A stretch of DNA of 64,000 bases. Origin: Tupaia tana (Eukaryota; Chordata; Mammalia; Scandentia; Tupaiidae). Within the stretch, counting starts at the first letter, position 1. Each line of letters begins with the position of its first letter. This document shows positions 23,645-37,762 of the stretch, piece by piece. Location: NCBI GenBank assembly GCA_026018925.1, contig JAKSZU010000006.1, positions 129,409,592 through 129,473,591 of the forward strand. The letters run 5' to 3'. The notes below the pieces were generated by a model. That model did not search any database and was not told where the DNA came from. It saw nothing but the letters and a program-made list of their open reading frames with translations. A program made the position numbers and the translations under genes.

Positions 23645-23859
23645 CAGGGGCCAGGTGGTGGCCTAGCAGCAACGCACTGGACCCACATGGAAGAGGTTCT
23701 AGTTTCATTTCCTGAGATACACCCCCTTCCCTCTCCTGAGTGGCATATCCATGTTCCAGCCAGCTGAGACTGGGTGTGTTTCACAGCATGAAGACCAGGT
23801 TGGGTGCCTGTCTGTCTATCTTCCTATTTCTCTCAAGGAAAAATATGAACTTTTTAGAA
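23645..23859 (+). mobile_element. Type C-like SINE with 9-bp TSD
   Basis: GGGGCCAGGTGGTGGCCTAG head and CCAGCTGAGACTGGGTG middle are followed by AGGAAAAATATGAAC. The duplication AAAGTGATA lies at 23636-23644 and 23860-23868. Confidence 0.75.
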
Positions 23860-23872
23860 AAAGTGATAGAGT

Positions 23873-24040
23873 AAGGTGGTGTGGTAATTAAGGTGCTGGA
23901 CTTCCACATAGCAGATGGTGGTTTGAGTCCTAGACCTAAAGGCTTGCTTTCTCACTTTCCCTATCTTTCTTTATCTCTGGTGAATTAAAAAGAACAATAA
24001 TAATAATAAATAAGTGATAAAATAATTCATAAAAAAAAAG
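23873..24040 (+). mobile_element. Type B SINE
   Basis: AAGGTGGTGTGGTAATTAAG head, GGTTTGAGTCCTAGACC B box, CTTGCTTTCTCACTTTCCC and an AATAATAATAAATAAG tail are present. Confidence 0.85.
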
Positions 24041-24444
24041 TAGTCAGGAGTTAGGACTTGAGTGTTAAAGAGCCTAGACCCAAACCCGCATCCCAACTCA
24101 GTTTAGTTTATGTGGGTTCATCAAGTCTCGCAGTGTGCCAACCTTCTATATTACAGTTCTCTGCATCCTGTTTAGGCTCCTTCCACCCAGATCTCCCCTA
24201 GTCCTTCCTTTCCCACCTGTGTCCTCTCCTGATGCATAGAGTGGGAGCATCCCTGCACTCTGTTTCTTGTGCTCTTCCTCACACCGGTGAGCATGGAGTG
24301 ATGACTGATCTGCTAGGCGGTCTGGCAGAATGTAACAGACATGCCATGGAAGTCCAGAACTGAAATTTCTATTCTTACCAACCCAAGAAGAAGAATAACA
24401 GATGGACTATTACTTTGAACACAAATTTTAAAAAAATCTATGTT

Positions 24445-24693
24445 GGGACCAGAAGATGGCATAATGGCTACATCACTGCACTCCCATGTAGTCAACTGTG
24501 GTTCATGTCCCAGATCCAGAGGCTTAAACTCATTCTGGGCATGTGTGTGTGCATGCCCAAGATCCTGAGAGGAGAACGAAGGAGAAAGGATTGTGGCGTG
24601 GCCATCCTCGCTGGGGGGTGATTTCTCGCTTTCTGTTTCTCTGTCTTTCTCTCTTTCTGGCGAGCTCATGTGCCCTATAGCAAAAACCTTTCT

Positions 24694-24761
<68 letters not shown>

Positions 24762-24779
24762 TACATACATACATACACA
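24445..24779 (+). mobile_element. Type A SINE with (TA)n(CA)n(CATA)n tail
   Basis: GGGACCAGAAGATGGCATAATGG head and full body to CCCTATAGCAAAAACC are present. The A tail has become a compound microsatellite at about 24696-24778. Confidence 0.9.
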
Positions 24780-25018
24780 AACCAGGCTCAATGATCACAA
24801 TGAAATATTTCTAAAATTAAACTTGTATATGTTAATGTTATTTTCAGAATGGAATCTCTAAATAATGTATGTGTAAAATGTTCAGCCCTTCATAAGGAGT
24901 GACTGATAGGAAATTTTCTTCCAGTTTTCCAAAACATCTTACCTTTGAAAAACTGTTTATAATCTCTTCAAATATACTCTGTCCCTCTTCAATTTCTAGC
25001 TTTAGAATATGTGCCATG

Positions 25019-25254
25019 GAGGTCAGCAGGGGGTATAGTGGTTAAGGCAATGGACTCCTACGTGGCCAACCATGGTTCGAGTCCCAGACCTGGTGGCCTA
25101 AAACTCACTCTGGGCATGTGCGTGTGTGTTCAAGATCCCAGGAGGAGAATGGAGAAGAAGGGATTGTAGTGCGGTCATCCCCTCTGGGTGGTGATTTCTC
25201 ACTTTCCCTCTCACTAGCTCTCTCTGGCGAGCACATTCACCCTAAGGCCAAAAC

Positions 25255-25290
<36 letters not shown>
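25019..25290 (+). mobile_element. Type A SINE close to exon 3
   Basis: The head GAGGTCAGCAGGGGGTATAG and B box GGTTCGAGTCCCAG are present with a tail of about 33 A at 25258-25290. Its 3' end is about 195 bp before the exon 3 acceptor. Confidence 0.9.
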
Positions 25291-25292
<2 letters not shown>

Positions 25293-25460
25293 GTCATGAG
25301 CATGAAAAAGGTGAAAGTAGCAGATTTTAGCAAACTTTGAAATAGAAATATGATTTGAATTTTATGGTACCGAAATGCTAGACTCAACTGAATTTATTTT
25401 CTAGAGAAAAAGCCCAAGTGAATTCTCTGTGCCTTCAGGTGCAGGCCTTTCCTTCCCTGA

Positions 25461-27863
<2,403 letters not shown>

Positions 27864-27990
27864 TGATTTCATGACTCTTAGAAAAGTTATTTACCAAACA
27901 GAAATGATAAATTACAGGAGAAGGGAGGAGGCCCAACCAGTAACAGTTGGTTGGAGACCAGCGTTAAAAATGGAAAATGTGTATGAGAAG

Positions 27991-28107
27991 ACTTCCAAAA
28001 ATTCATGGAAAAATGGAATTAAAGTACAAACATATTTTGGTGAGAGAAAAAATATTTGAAACCCATGTGCAGTTTTTCCTTCATGGCATTTTCCATGAAC
28101 TTTTTAG
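27991..28107. mobile_element. Short terminal-inverted-repeat DNA element (MITE-like)
   Basis: The ends are inverted copies: AAAAATTCATGGAAAA near 27999 against TTTTCCATGAACTTTTT near 28090. A GGAATTAAAGTACAAA interior fits a mariner-derived non-autonomous element of the type scattered in mammalian genomes. A related copy is at 53735. Confidence 0.6.
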
Positions 28108-28265
28108 GAATTGACAACATCAGATAATTCATCTTGAACTCCATTGTGTGACCTTATACATAAGTGATCAGAGTTGATCCCTGTGAGTGTGACCTTGGGT
28201 AGAAAGGGTTGAGCTTAGGATAAAGGTAGACTAGAATTTTTCTACTTTGAGTTCCATAATAGACA

Positions 28266-28500
28266 TTTTTTTAAAATAAAACATTTTTACTGTAGAGTAT
28301 GAGCACTCTCCAGAGAGACAGAGACAGAGAGACAGAAAGTGAAAAATCACCACCCACAGGGAATAGCCATACCATAATCCCTTCTTCATTCTTCTCTTGG
28401 GATTTTGAGTATACACACACACAGGCACTCAGTGTGAGTTTTAAGCTGCCAGGTCCAGGACTCGACTGTGGTTGGCCATGTGGGAGTCCAGCAATATAAC
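28266..28500 (-). mobile_element. Type A SINE, head truncated
   Basis: It is a reverse copy with TTTTTACTGTAGAGTATGAG, GACAGAGACAGAGAGACAG, TTCTTCTCTTGGG and CATGTGGGAGTCCAGCAAT; the last 20-30 bp of the head are replaced by unrelated sequence. Confidence 0.82.
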
Positions 28501-29764
28501 ACTTCTAAGCCTAAGACATCCAACCAGACATTTGCAAATGGTTGTTGTATCCCACTAGCCCACCAGACCAGCTATCCTAGCCATATTGGAAGGGCAGAAG
28601 AGTAAACCAAAAAGTAGATCATCCTAAGAACACTTGAATATACTTGTCCATTTGGTACTTTAAACTTTATTTAGTATATTCATTCTAATTTTACAAAGCC
28701 ACTTACTAGAATTAGCAAAGCTAAAGAACGGATAAGGTTGACATCTAAAAAGAATTTTGAAGAAAACATCTCATGGAAGAAGTGCTTTTAGAGTGAGCTG
28801 TTTTGTCCTTGTATATGTAGAATAAAAATAGCATACTTTATATGAATTCCATAATGATTAGAATACTTACCATATGATTTCAGATTTTTGAAACATAATT
28901 TATTTATAGGTTTCAGAATTGTGAATGATCTAATGAATGAAAAATATCCATATTATTGTTGAATTGCATGTTAACAATATTGAAAGTGATCTTCTCCTGG
29001 TCTCAGCCTCTAATATCAATAAAGCACCATGGCAAGGTTGGCAGAGAAATGGGAATTTTTCAAATCATAAGAATTTAATAACTTCTGACTTTTCTTGCTT
29101 TTGTGATTAAAAATATTTAATTAATTTTTTCCACATTAACATTTATATTCTAATAAACCTGTGACATCAAAAGCAACATTCTTTCATATACCAGTACAGT
29201 TCCATTCTGTCTTATTATCTGGACCATATTAAATTTGTAAATGCCACCATAGGAGCAGGTTATGCTCTATTTCATGAATTCTTTCCAAAAGTTTGAAATT
29301 AGAAGTTATTGGTAATTTGTAATATTATTCTTTAGAAATTCTGATTATTGTTGATTCCCACAGAGTAAATCCTGACAAATTGTAGTTAATAGTGTTATAG
29401 TTAAATATTTCTTGAGAAAATTATCATTGCCATTATGTGTATTGTTACAGAGGTTGCCTATTTTCCAGACGTACCTTGCAGAGTTTCTTGTCACAGTATA
29501 AGTTACTGCGCTATCGATTACTCTACTAAAATTCATTCATGCCTTCTCACATATCTTGTTTCTGTTTACTTTTTACTTCTAGTCAAATATCATTTCCCCT
29601 ACTCTTCTCTTCTACTAGTCAGTTAAGTGAAACTGGGGGCTAAAATTGAAATCATGATAAGAAAGAAGATTCCAACTTGTATGAGCTTAACTCTCATGGA
29701 GTCTGTCATTCTGCTTTATAAAATAAATACTCAGACTCAAATATTTTCAAAAAAGATAGGGAAA

Positions 29765-30000
29765 TGGGACTAGACAATACTGCAGTGATAGGTCACTGCT
29801 CTGTAAGGCTGACCCATATGGGAAGTTTCTGGGTTCCCATCCAAAGACCTCGCTGTCTACACCCAGTACCATTTGCCCATGATGAAGGGCTGGCTGTGTG
29901 GGATTCAATCACAGCACCAAGACTCAGTTGGAAGTCTTTCTCTCTCTCTCTCATTCTCTCTCAATCTCTTAGTCACTCATGGAAGAAATAAACTTTTCAA
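29765..30000 (+). mobile_element. Type C SINE
   Basis: GGGACTAGACAATACTGCAG head, AAAGACCTCGCTGTCTAC core, GATGAAGGGCTGGCTG, a (CT)n tract and GGAAGAAATAAAC end are present. Confidence 0.8.
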
Positions 30001-30271
30001 AATGAGGTCATGAATACTGTATGATCCCACTCATTTTCTTTCTACTAAAAATACTCATAGATGTCTTGCCTGGGTGTACTTTTTCCTACAGTTTAACTTA
30101 TTATCTCTATAAATTAAAATGATGCTATGATAAACTTCATACATTTTTCACTTCATAAACTTTTCAGTATGAGCACATTTTAAATATTTTTATTTGTAAA
30201 AAATCAAAACTGTAGTAGCCAGATTTTGTGCTAGCCTTTACAATATTTCTTTTTGAGATATTGAGAAAAGT

Positions 30272-30518
30272 GCAGTGAGACAGCTCATAGTGTGTGGTAG
30301 TTAGAGTAGCTGGATCCCATATGGCTGCCTGCGTGGTTTAAGTCCCAAAGCAGTTTGAAAAACACACATGCACGTGTGTGCCCAAAATCCTGAAAGGAAG
30401 GAGAAATGGAGAAGGGATTGTATCATGTCTGTTCCCCATGGGAGGATCTTTCTGCCCTCTCCCCATTTCTGGTGCATGCCTACACCCTTTAGCAAAATTG
30501 AAATTAAAAAAAAAAAAA
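30272..30518 (+). mobile_element. Type A-like SINE
   Basis: GTGTGTGGTAGTTAGAGTAG head, GTGTGCCCAAAATCC, CCCCATGGGAGG, CTTTAGCAAAATTG and a 12-nt A tail are in forward orientation. Confidence 0.78.
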
Positions 30519-31019
30519 GAATGTCAGTGAATATTAAGATCTTTCCTTTAAAAAGTCCATATAGAAAAGAAATAGCCTATTCATTATATAATGTACTGAA
30601 AAATGAAAACATGTCAGTCACATATACCTTATATAGTATTTTTTTTACCATAAATCTTAACAATTAATTCAGGAAAATGAGTTGAAACGGATTAGCACCA
30701 TAAAAAATAGTGTAGTTTCTATCTCAGATCCAGATTTTTTTTTGATTATTTCCAAAATTCCAAGCATTTATGAAATGCTTAATACGAGATCCCGAAAAGG
30801 ACATGAAACAAATATTTTGTATGCTTTCCTTTGTATTTAATAATCACTAACATTCATTCCACATTTTAAATGTCTTTTTAATGATATATTTGGTAAGCTG
30901 CTATGAGAAGTAATGAGAAAAGATAAAGTATTAAGTACCTGGGTCAACAGAGAAATTTTTTTCTGAATAAAAACAAACAAAAGAGAAAGAAAAAAGCAGA
31001 ACACAAGTGTCAGAGTGTC

Positions 31020-31760
31020 AAATGTCTCAACACAAATTACAGATCTTGCCTATTTCTTACTTTACTAATAATCAAAAGGCATGGTTATTAGCAAAGCCAG
31101 TGCTCAAAATGTTATCCTTTTAGTGATTTGAGTCCATTATATACATAAGCATATGTTCCAGTTTGGATTTAACATACAGACTTTTAAGCGATGCGTGCAT
31201 ACTATTGCTTACACAGAGGGAGTTTCCATTTTTGTTATGGAAACTGTCCAAATTAGACCTCATTAATTATACAGTTTATACGATGATCTCCATACATCTA
31301 TGACCCCATATGATCCCATCAACTTCAGGTTTATTTATAAGCTCCCCTCCCCAGACAGACCAGGCACATCCTGCCTATAGAACCAATGTAATTTTGGCAA
31401 GAGGTCAAATTCTCAAATTATATTGATGCAAATTACAGATTTTACCCTGTTCCACATTTACTAGTGCTTGAAAGGACACAGGTGTTAGCAACCACAGACC
31501 AAGCACTTTTTCCTTGGAGCAGTCCAAGGTTGTCAGCACAGCTTCCTAAATTCTTTTCTTTCCCAAATTAGAATGGATTTTGTTTCTATTTAGCAAAGGC
31601 TTTGAACAATACTTGCAGAGACATTTTAGCTTGAAATACCTCCAATATTTATATCCCATGAATTACACAGCTTGTATGACCTTCTCTAGCCCAATCATCC
31701 ATAGATCTATTAATTCCAGATTTATTTACAATAAGCAACTTAGACCAAGTACATTCTGCG
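31020..31760. repeat. Diverged tandem duplication, two units of about 400 bp
   Basis: Unit 1 (about 31025-31380) and unit 2 (about 31425-31760) share AAATTACAGATnTTnCC, TTACTA, TTAGCAA, AATTAnACAGnTTnTA, a CCATAnATCTAT stretch, TTTATTTA and GACCAnGnACATnCTG in the same order. No known family was recognised. Confidence 0.55.
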
Positions 31761-31974
31761 AAAAGCATTCCCAGATGAAGGCTCTCTATTACATTTTTCC
31801 TAGTAAATATCCTCAATGTGTTTAGCATCAGGCCGATCACTGGCTAGTTTACAAGGGAATTTGACAGGTTCATCACTTTCTTTCCAGGATATCACCAGAG
31901 AAGGGAAATGTACAGGCTTGCTGGTAACCTCTTCCATCATAAGGTGATACTACAAAACAAAACAAAACCATTGT

Positions 31975-32520
31975 CTTCGTATTCTTTTATTTATATTTAA
32001 TCATTGTATATTTTTACGGCATATGATGTGGGTTCTCTAAGCATAAATGTATTGCATGTCAAGCAAATCAAAGATATTTAACATACACAGTAATTTTTCA
32101 TTCTTGGATCTATTAAATGTTTTTTTTTTTTTAATCCCTCTCTCCTACCCCCAACTGTCCACTCTTCTATATAGTTCCTGGTATCTACACTTGCTGTCTC
32201 TGCTATTATATTTTCCAGTTTTTCAGTTTCTTACAGAAGTTTTATTTTATTTTATTGAATTATTTTATTTAACTTTATTTATCATTATCTTTTTTTTTTC
32301 AGTTTGACCAGAGAGAAAGAAAGATAGAGAGAGACAATGTGAGAAAGCAAATTACCAAGTCCTGGACTCAAACCACAGTCAGCCATGTGGGAGTCCAGCA
32401 CCTTTAACCACCATGCCACATGCTGGTCTCCAGTTTTTCTGTTTCTGCCATAGAGTACAGACATTTGGTATATATTTTATAAACATTTACTTTTTGAATA
32501 TAGATGTACTAAGAATAATA
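31975..32520 (-). mobile_element. L1 3'-UTR fragment interrupted by a SINE
   Basis: GTTCCTGGTATCTACAC ... TTTTTCAGTTTCT and, after the SINE, TCTGCCATAGAGTACAGAC and ATTTGGTATATATT match the 3' UTR of the L1 at 54780-54890 block by block in the same orientation. Confidence 0.6.
32232..32429 (-). mobile_element. Type B SINE with 17-bp TSD
   Basis: It is a reverse copy with a T/ATTT-rich tail, CAGTTTGACCAGAGAG, GAGAAAGCAAATTACC and head ending CATGCTGGTCT. The duplication CCAGTTTTTCAGTTTCT (one mismatch) lies at 32215-32231 and 32430-32446. Confidence 0.9.
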
Positions 32521-32581
32521 CATAACAAAACCTGAAGTATATAGTACGATATTGGTAACTGATGTAAGTTTACCTGCATCT

Positions 32582-32748
32582 TTTCTTTTTTAAAAAATGT
32601 TGCTATAGGATGCATACACTTGAGACAGGAGTGGAGTAGGCAGGGCTGGGGAGATGTAATATAGTATCTCACTCCCCCACCACCACCACCAGAGGGGATG
32701 ACTATGCACGGTCCCTTCTCTTCCATTCTCCTCTCAAAGTTTTAGACA

Positions 32749-32806
<58 letters not shown>

Positions 32807-32901
32807 TGCATATTTTTCAAGCCATGAGGTCTAGGACTCTAACCATGTAGTTACCATGTGTGATGCAACCTCCCTAACCACCATGCCAACTGGTTGGCCC
32901 T
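32582..32901 (-). mobile_element. Type A-like SINE containing a long (CA)n
   Basis: It is a reverse copy with ATGTTGCTATAGGATGC, CTTCCATTCTCCTC and head ending GGTTGGCCC. A (CA)n tract of about 26 units at 32751-32804 has expanded inside the body, where other copies have CACACA. Confidence 0.8.
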
Positions 32902-33176
32902 AGAAAGTCTATGACACATGATCGTATTGCAGAAATAGAATGAGGTGTTTGATTGTTATTAATGTAATAGGTAGGGAAATTATCCTCTTTTTTCTGAACC
33001 CAATATCCTTGATGAGTGACTGCTGTATTCCTGCAATAGAATTGAGTTTAGGTAACCTATTTTGTCATTTGGAGATGAAGTGATTTTTCTCATTGAAGCT
33101 GAACCAATGCTCAGGTTGGCAAGTCTGTTTATGAAAATTACGGTTGAGTGCTGGCCAGATTGGCCCCCAAAACTGA

Positions 33177-33347
<171 letters not shown>

Positions 33348-34756
33348 TAATGCTAGAAGGGTTCATGCTCTGAGTGTGAAATTAGTCTCAAACCAAGCTT
33401 CCTTAAATGTTGAAATATTCTGAGGGCTCCCTCCACTCTGATATCTGATTGCTCTACAAAGCCTCAATAACCAATTTGTTCGTGAGAGCAATTTCTTCAA
33501 GCTTGTACCAGAGTTTCTGTCTTGAACTTATTGGATGAATAGGAAACCAGTGTCACCATCAAGAGCAATCTCTGGTCACATCAATTTATAAGTCGTAATT
33601 TTATTTTCGTTATCTTTTAAACATAAACAACATTTCAGGAGTGTGGTATCTGTATGCCTTCAAAGAAACACTTCATAAGCTATGGTTAAACATTTGGCTA
33701 TCAAAATTAAGATCAATAAAGTTTTGAGTAGGAATGTGAAATAATTGGGGGGAAAGATTACCTGATATGATTAGAATCCGTGAGGACTGAATATTGGATA
33801 TACTTTTTTTTTTCAGACTCTATCTCTGGATTGCTCTTCTAGAATCCAAGTTAAAAGCCTGTTGAAAGGGTGTTTACTTCTTAGAATGGTGTAAGACTTT
33901 ACTTCTCGGGGCTATAGAAAGCATCAGTGAGATTTTTAGTAACTTCCTGCTTAACTTCTTAATCTTCCATCTTTAGCTGCTTAAGAATTCACCAAATGGC
34001 TCAAGGGGAAAGCTGCCCCTTCTCACTGAGATCCTGGACACTCAGGTTTGGCTTCCCTGGCAGTCTCACACTCCAAGTTTGAGGTCATCAACCCCATGAT
34101 GCTAAAAGCTCTGCTGGCCTGCCTCCCTGGTGCTGCACCCACTGCCTGGACTCATCTCCTTGCTCCATGCCAGTAGTCAGTAAATAATGCTTTGAAGGGA
34201 GAAAGAGCTTGCAGAACTTTGGCTCATCTTTCCAAGGAATCCTCTCTGGGAGCCTAGTTTCTCACAATTAGGTGCTTTGCCTTGATGGTTTTGTTTTCTT
34301 TTAAACATCAGCTTTTCTTTTTATTCTCAAAGGAACATGGGTTGACTACAACTACCACTTATCATGGAAGCCAAAGACCCCACATGACAGTTTCTGTGCA
34401 GCTTAGAGAAACCTATGAGGTGCCACAGTCCACTCCTATTTCAGGAGTTCACTTTGAAGTACAGACTTTCAATTTTAAGACACATGAATTAAGGAAGCAT
34501 TTCTGTTGTTTCTCACATCCAGAAAAGAAAATGTAGTACTCTTCCCCTTTCATTACCCATGATATTCTAACTAACTATTCCTTGAAACTATCACCTACTT
34601 TGCTTAAATGTCTACTGTTTCCTGTAGGATGACGTGTCCTTCAGAAAGTACAGTTTTAGTGAAATGGCATGAATGACAAAAAAAACAATGAAAGGTAATC
34701 CAATTTGAAGAAAACTGATCTGGTCTTCCCTCCTCTTTAAAAATATTTATTAAATT

Positions 34757-35018
34757 GGGACCAGCAGATGCTGTAATGGCTATGTCGCTGGACTCCCAGA
34801 TAGTTCACTGTGGTTCGAGTCCTGAACCCAGTTGCTTAAACTTACACCAGGCCCATGTGTGTACGTGCCCAAGATCCTGAGAGGAGAATGGAGGATAAGG
34901 GATTGTGGCGTGGCCATCCCCCCTTGGGGGGGTGGGAGGTGATTTCTCGCTTTCTGTCCCCTGTCTCTCTCTGTCTTTCTTGAGAGCACACACAACCTAT
35001 AGCAAAAATCTTCTCAAA
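34757..35018 (+). mobile_element. Type A SINE with 12-bp TSD
   Basis: GGGACCAGCAGATGCTGTAATGG head, GGTTCGAGTCCTG B box and CCTATAGCAAAAATCTTC end are present. The duplication ATTTATTAAATT lies at 34745-34756 and 35019-35030. Confidence 0.92.
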
Positions 35019-35348
35019 ATTTATTAAATTTTATACCCTAGAAGGTATTAATGACCTGAAAAATAGAATTGGGCTTTCCCCATTGGCAGAAAATAGAGGG
35101 TAGTATGGACAAATACTGAAATTCAGATTGCCCAGAAGGTAAACAGAAATTAGCTTAACTGTAAGACTTTTCTGAGATTCTAGCTAGTTAAAAGGACTGA
35201 ATCTGTGAATTCCAGGTTAAATGAGACTTCAGAAGAGGCATTAAAGTGGTCTTAGGTCTGTAGGAATTCCCAGTTCCCTGTAAAAGTATATGCTGATATT
35301 TTGTGAAGAAAAACCTCACCCCATAAGAGTTGTGAGTTCTTTTGTTTA

Positions 35349-35592
35349 ATTTTGTTTTTAGTTTATTTGTTTTTTGGCATGTGTGCCACAAATAGATAGA
35401 GGAAAAATGAGAAATCACCACCAAGGGGGAATGGCCACACTAAGTCCCTTCTCCTTCCTTCTCCTCTTGGGGTTTTGAGCATGTACACACATGTATCTGG
35501 TATGATTTTCAAGCCATCAGGTCCAGGACTCAAACCATGGCCAACCATGTGGGAATCTAGAGCCTTAACCACCACATCACCTGATGGCCCAA
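35349..35592 (-). mobile_element. Type A SINE
   Basis: It is a reverse copy with GTTTATTTGTTTTTTGGC tail, AATCACCACCAAGGGGG, CTTCTCCTCTTGGGG and head ending CACCTGATGGCCC. Confidence 0.82.
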
Positions 35593-35603
35593 AGGGTCAT
35601 GAG

Positions 35604-35826
35604 GTTTTTAAGTTTATTTATTTCTCCATGAGTGAGAGAGAGAGAGCAAAAGAGACAGCACCTCCAACAGAGTCTTGGTGCCTTGATCCACCACCAGGCT
35701 TCAGCCAGTCCCGGATCGTGGACAAGTGTGTGCCCAGTGAGCTCAAGGAGGTTTCCAAGCATGAACTTTCCATGTGGGATTGCCTCCCAGAGCATTGCAC
35801 TTTATTGCTGTCCCATCATCTAACCC
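35604..35826 (-). mobile_element. Type C SINE
   Basis: TTTATTTATTTCTCCATGAG, (GA)n, CTTCAGCCAGTCCCGGATCG and GAGCATTGCACTTTATTGCT are the type C blocks in reverse orientation. Confidence 0.78.
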
Positions 35827-35859
35827 TGGGGCATGACATTTTACCAGATCAACTTTATA

Positions 35860-36610
35860 CATGAAACTTAAAAGACTTACAGCCAGGATCACTGAACTCC
35901 CAAGGAGACACTATAAGTTACAGTCAACAGAAAAACAGCAAAAGTATTTTAGATCTATGAACAGGTTGAAACATTTAAATTCTATAATATTTAAATGCCA
36001 GTTAATTTTAAAATTTACATTTAAAGAAAAATATAAGATCATAAGAAATAATAGCAATGAGAAAAGACCTAATTGCAGAGCAGCTAAGTGGAACATGTAG
36101 AAATATAATCGAGTAAATATAAGTTAAATGTCGTAATAGACTGATCAAGGGAGAATGAGTAAACCGAACAGAGTTGTAAAGAAATAAGAAAAATTCCCCC
36201 AGAATATAACTGGAAGAGATTGGGGGGAATAAAAAAAGAAAAGAAAAGATTTTGAGATATAGAAAAGTAATAGAACATCTTGTACTTAATCATAATTTCA
36301 GTAGCAGATAGAGGACATACAATATTTGATGAGAAGCAGTGGAAATGGAAAGAAATGAAGACGTAGACCCAAAATAGTAAAACTACTCAACACCAAAGAC
36401 TGAAAAATATTCCTAAAATCAGCCAGAGAAATGACAAATTACCTTTTCAGGACAAGCAGGCAATCTGAGAGCACAACTGTCAGATATGTAAGAATAGGAG
36501 TAAAGACATTTTGAAAGAAGTCAAGACTTTTCCACCTAGCAAATCTTTATGATGGATGTATGCTAGGAAAAAAAGCAAAAGAGTATCAAAAAGTTCAAGG
36601 TCTAATTAAA
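35860..36610 (+). mobile_element. Old L1 ORF1 relic
   Basis: AAATCAGCCAGAGAAATGAC followed by GACAAGCAGGCAATCTGAG and GAAGTCAAGACTTTTCCACC-like sequence at 36410-36550 resembles the C-terminal ORF1 part of ancient L1 subfamilies in + orientation. The frame is destroyed. The left boundary is a guess. Confidence 0.4.
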
Positions 36611-36670
36611 ATAGTAAACAGTTTTGAAAACCATAAGTCAACCATACAAACATTACATGTGTAAATGATA

Positions 36671-36986
36671 GTGCAGTAGCCAACCCCTCCCCCAAAATCC
36701 AAGGGTTTTTTTGCTTTCCACACTTTCAGTTTCCCATGGTCAACAGTGATCCAAATTACAGAGAAAAAGAGACCACATTCACATAACTTTTATTATAGTA
36801 TAGTGTTATAATTATTCTGCCTTGTTATTATAGTCCTTATTGTTAATCTCTTATTGTATTTAATTTATAAAGTAAACTTTATCAGAAGTATATACATATA
36901 GCTAAAAATAGAATATGTAAAAGATTTGGTACTCTTCTTTTTGGGCATCCAGTAGAGGTCTGGGAACACATCCCCATGGATTGAGA
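36671..36986. mobile_element. Tigger/MER2-like DNA transposon relic
   Basis: TTTCAGTTTCCCATGGTCAAC, ATTATAGTATAGTGTTATAA, GTTAATCTCTTATTGTATTTA and GGCATCCAGTAGAGGTCTGGG ... CATCCCCATGGATTGAG follow the order of a Tigger-derived non-autonomous element with an internal deletion (recalled family pattern). Confidence 0.65.
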
Positions 36987-37033
36987 CAGAAAGCTGTATT
37001 TCCAGCTTTGTTGGGAGTTTTTAAAAGATTCTT

Positions 37034-37301
37034 GGGTCCAGCAGGTAGCATAATGGCTATGTCACTGAACTCCCATGTAGCCGACTGTGGTTCGAGTCCC
37101 ACACCCAGTGTCTTAAACTCACGCTGGGCACATGTGCATGCATGCCCAAGATCCTAAGAGGAGAATAGAGAAGAAGGGATTGCGGCATGGCCATCCCCCC
37201 CCGGGGAGTGATTTCTCACTCTCTGTCTCTCTCTGTCTTTCTGGCGAGCACACGCTCCCTATAGCAAAGACCTCTCAAAAAAAAAAAAAAAAAAAAAAAA
37301 G
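37034..37301 (+). mobile_element. Type A SINE with 9-bp TSD
   Basis: GGGTCCAGCAGGTAGCATAATGG head, GGTTCGAGTCCCAC B box and a 22-nt A tail are present. The duplication AAGATTCTT lies at 37025-37033 and 37302-37310. Confidence 0.9.
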
Positions 37302-37339
37302 AAGATTCTTAAAGGACGTAATTAAAACATCAATTATTA

Positions 37340-37594
37340 GGGACCAGCAGATGGCTTAATGGTTACATCACTGGACTCCCATGTAGGCAACCATAGTTCA
37401 AGTCCCAGACCTGGTGGCTTGAAACTCATGGGCTGGGCACATGTGTGTGCATGCCCAAAATCCCGAGAGGAGAATAGAGGAGATGGGATTGCAGCTTGGC
37501 CATCTCCCCTGGGGGTTATTTCTCATTTTCTCTCTCTTTCTCACCAGCGAGTGTATGCATCCTATAGCAAAAATCTCTCTTAACAAGAAAAAAA
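37340..37594 (+). mobile_element. Type A SINE
   Basis: GGGACCAGCAGATGGCTTAATGG head, GCATGCCCAAAATCCCGAGAG, CTATAGCAAAAATCTCTC and an A/G-rich tail are in the same orientation as, but separate from, the copy 38 bp upstream. Confidence 0.9.
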
Positions 37595-37659
37595 GAAAAT
37601 CAGATAATAACAATAATAATATATAACTCAACAAATAAAATGTGAATTTAAGTGTTATC

Positions 37660-37762
37660 TTCCTCTTCCTTGTGTAGCTCAGGAAGAGGGTTACGATGAG
37701 GAAATTGAGACAGAGAAAGGTTAAATAACTTACCTAAGGTCACAATTAGTCTGAAATCCCTT
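37660..37762 (-). repeat. MIR-type fragment
   Basis: GATGAGGAAATTGAGACAGAG followed by AGGTTAAATAACTTACCTAAG and GGTCACA is the well-known mammalian-wide MIR/L2 signature, reverse complement of the usual MIR orientation. Confidence 0.6.

Noticed and set aside
24313..24798. 161-codon minus-strand frame with YIYIYIYI and VCVCVC runs
   Set aside because: It is translated microsatellite (TA/CA) plus a SINE antisense frame.
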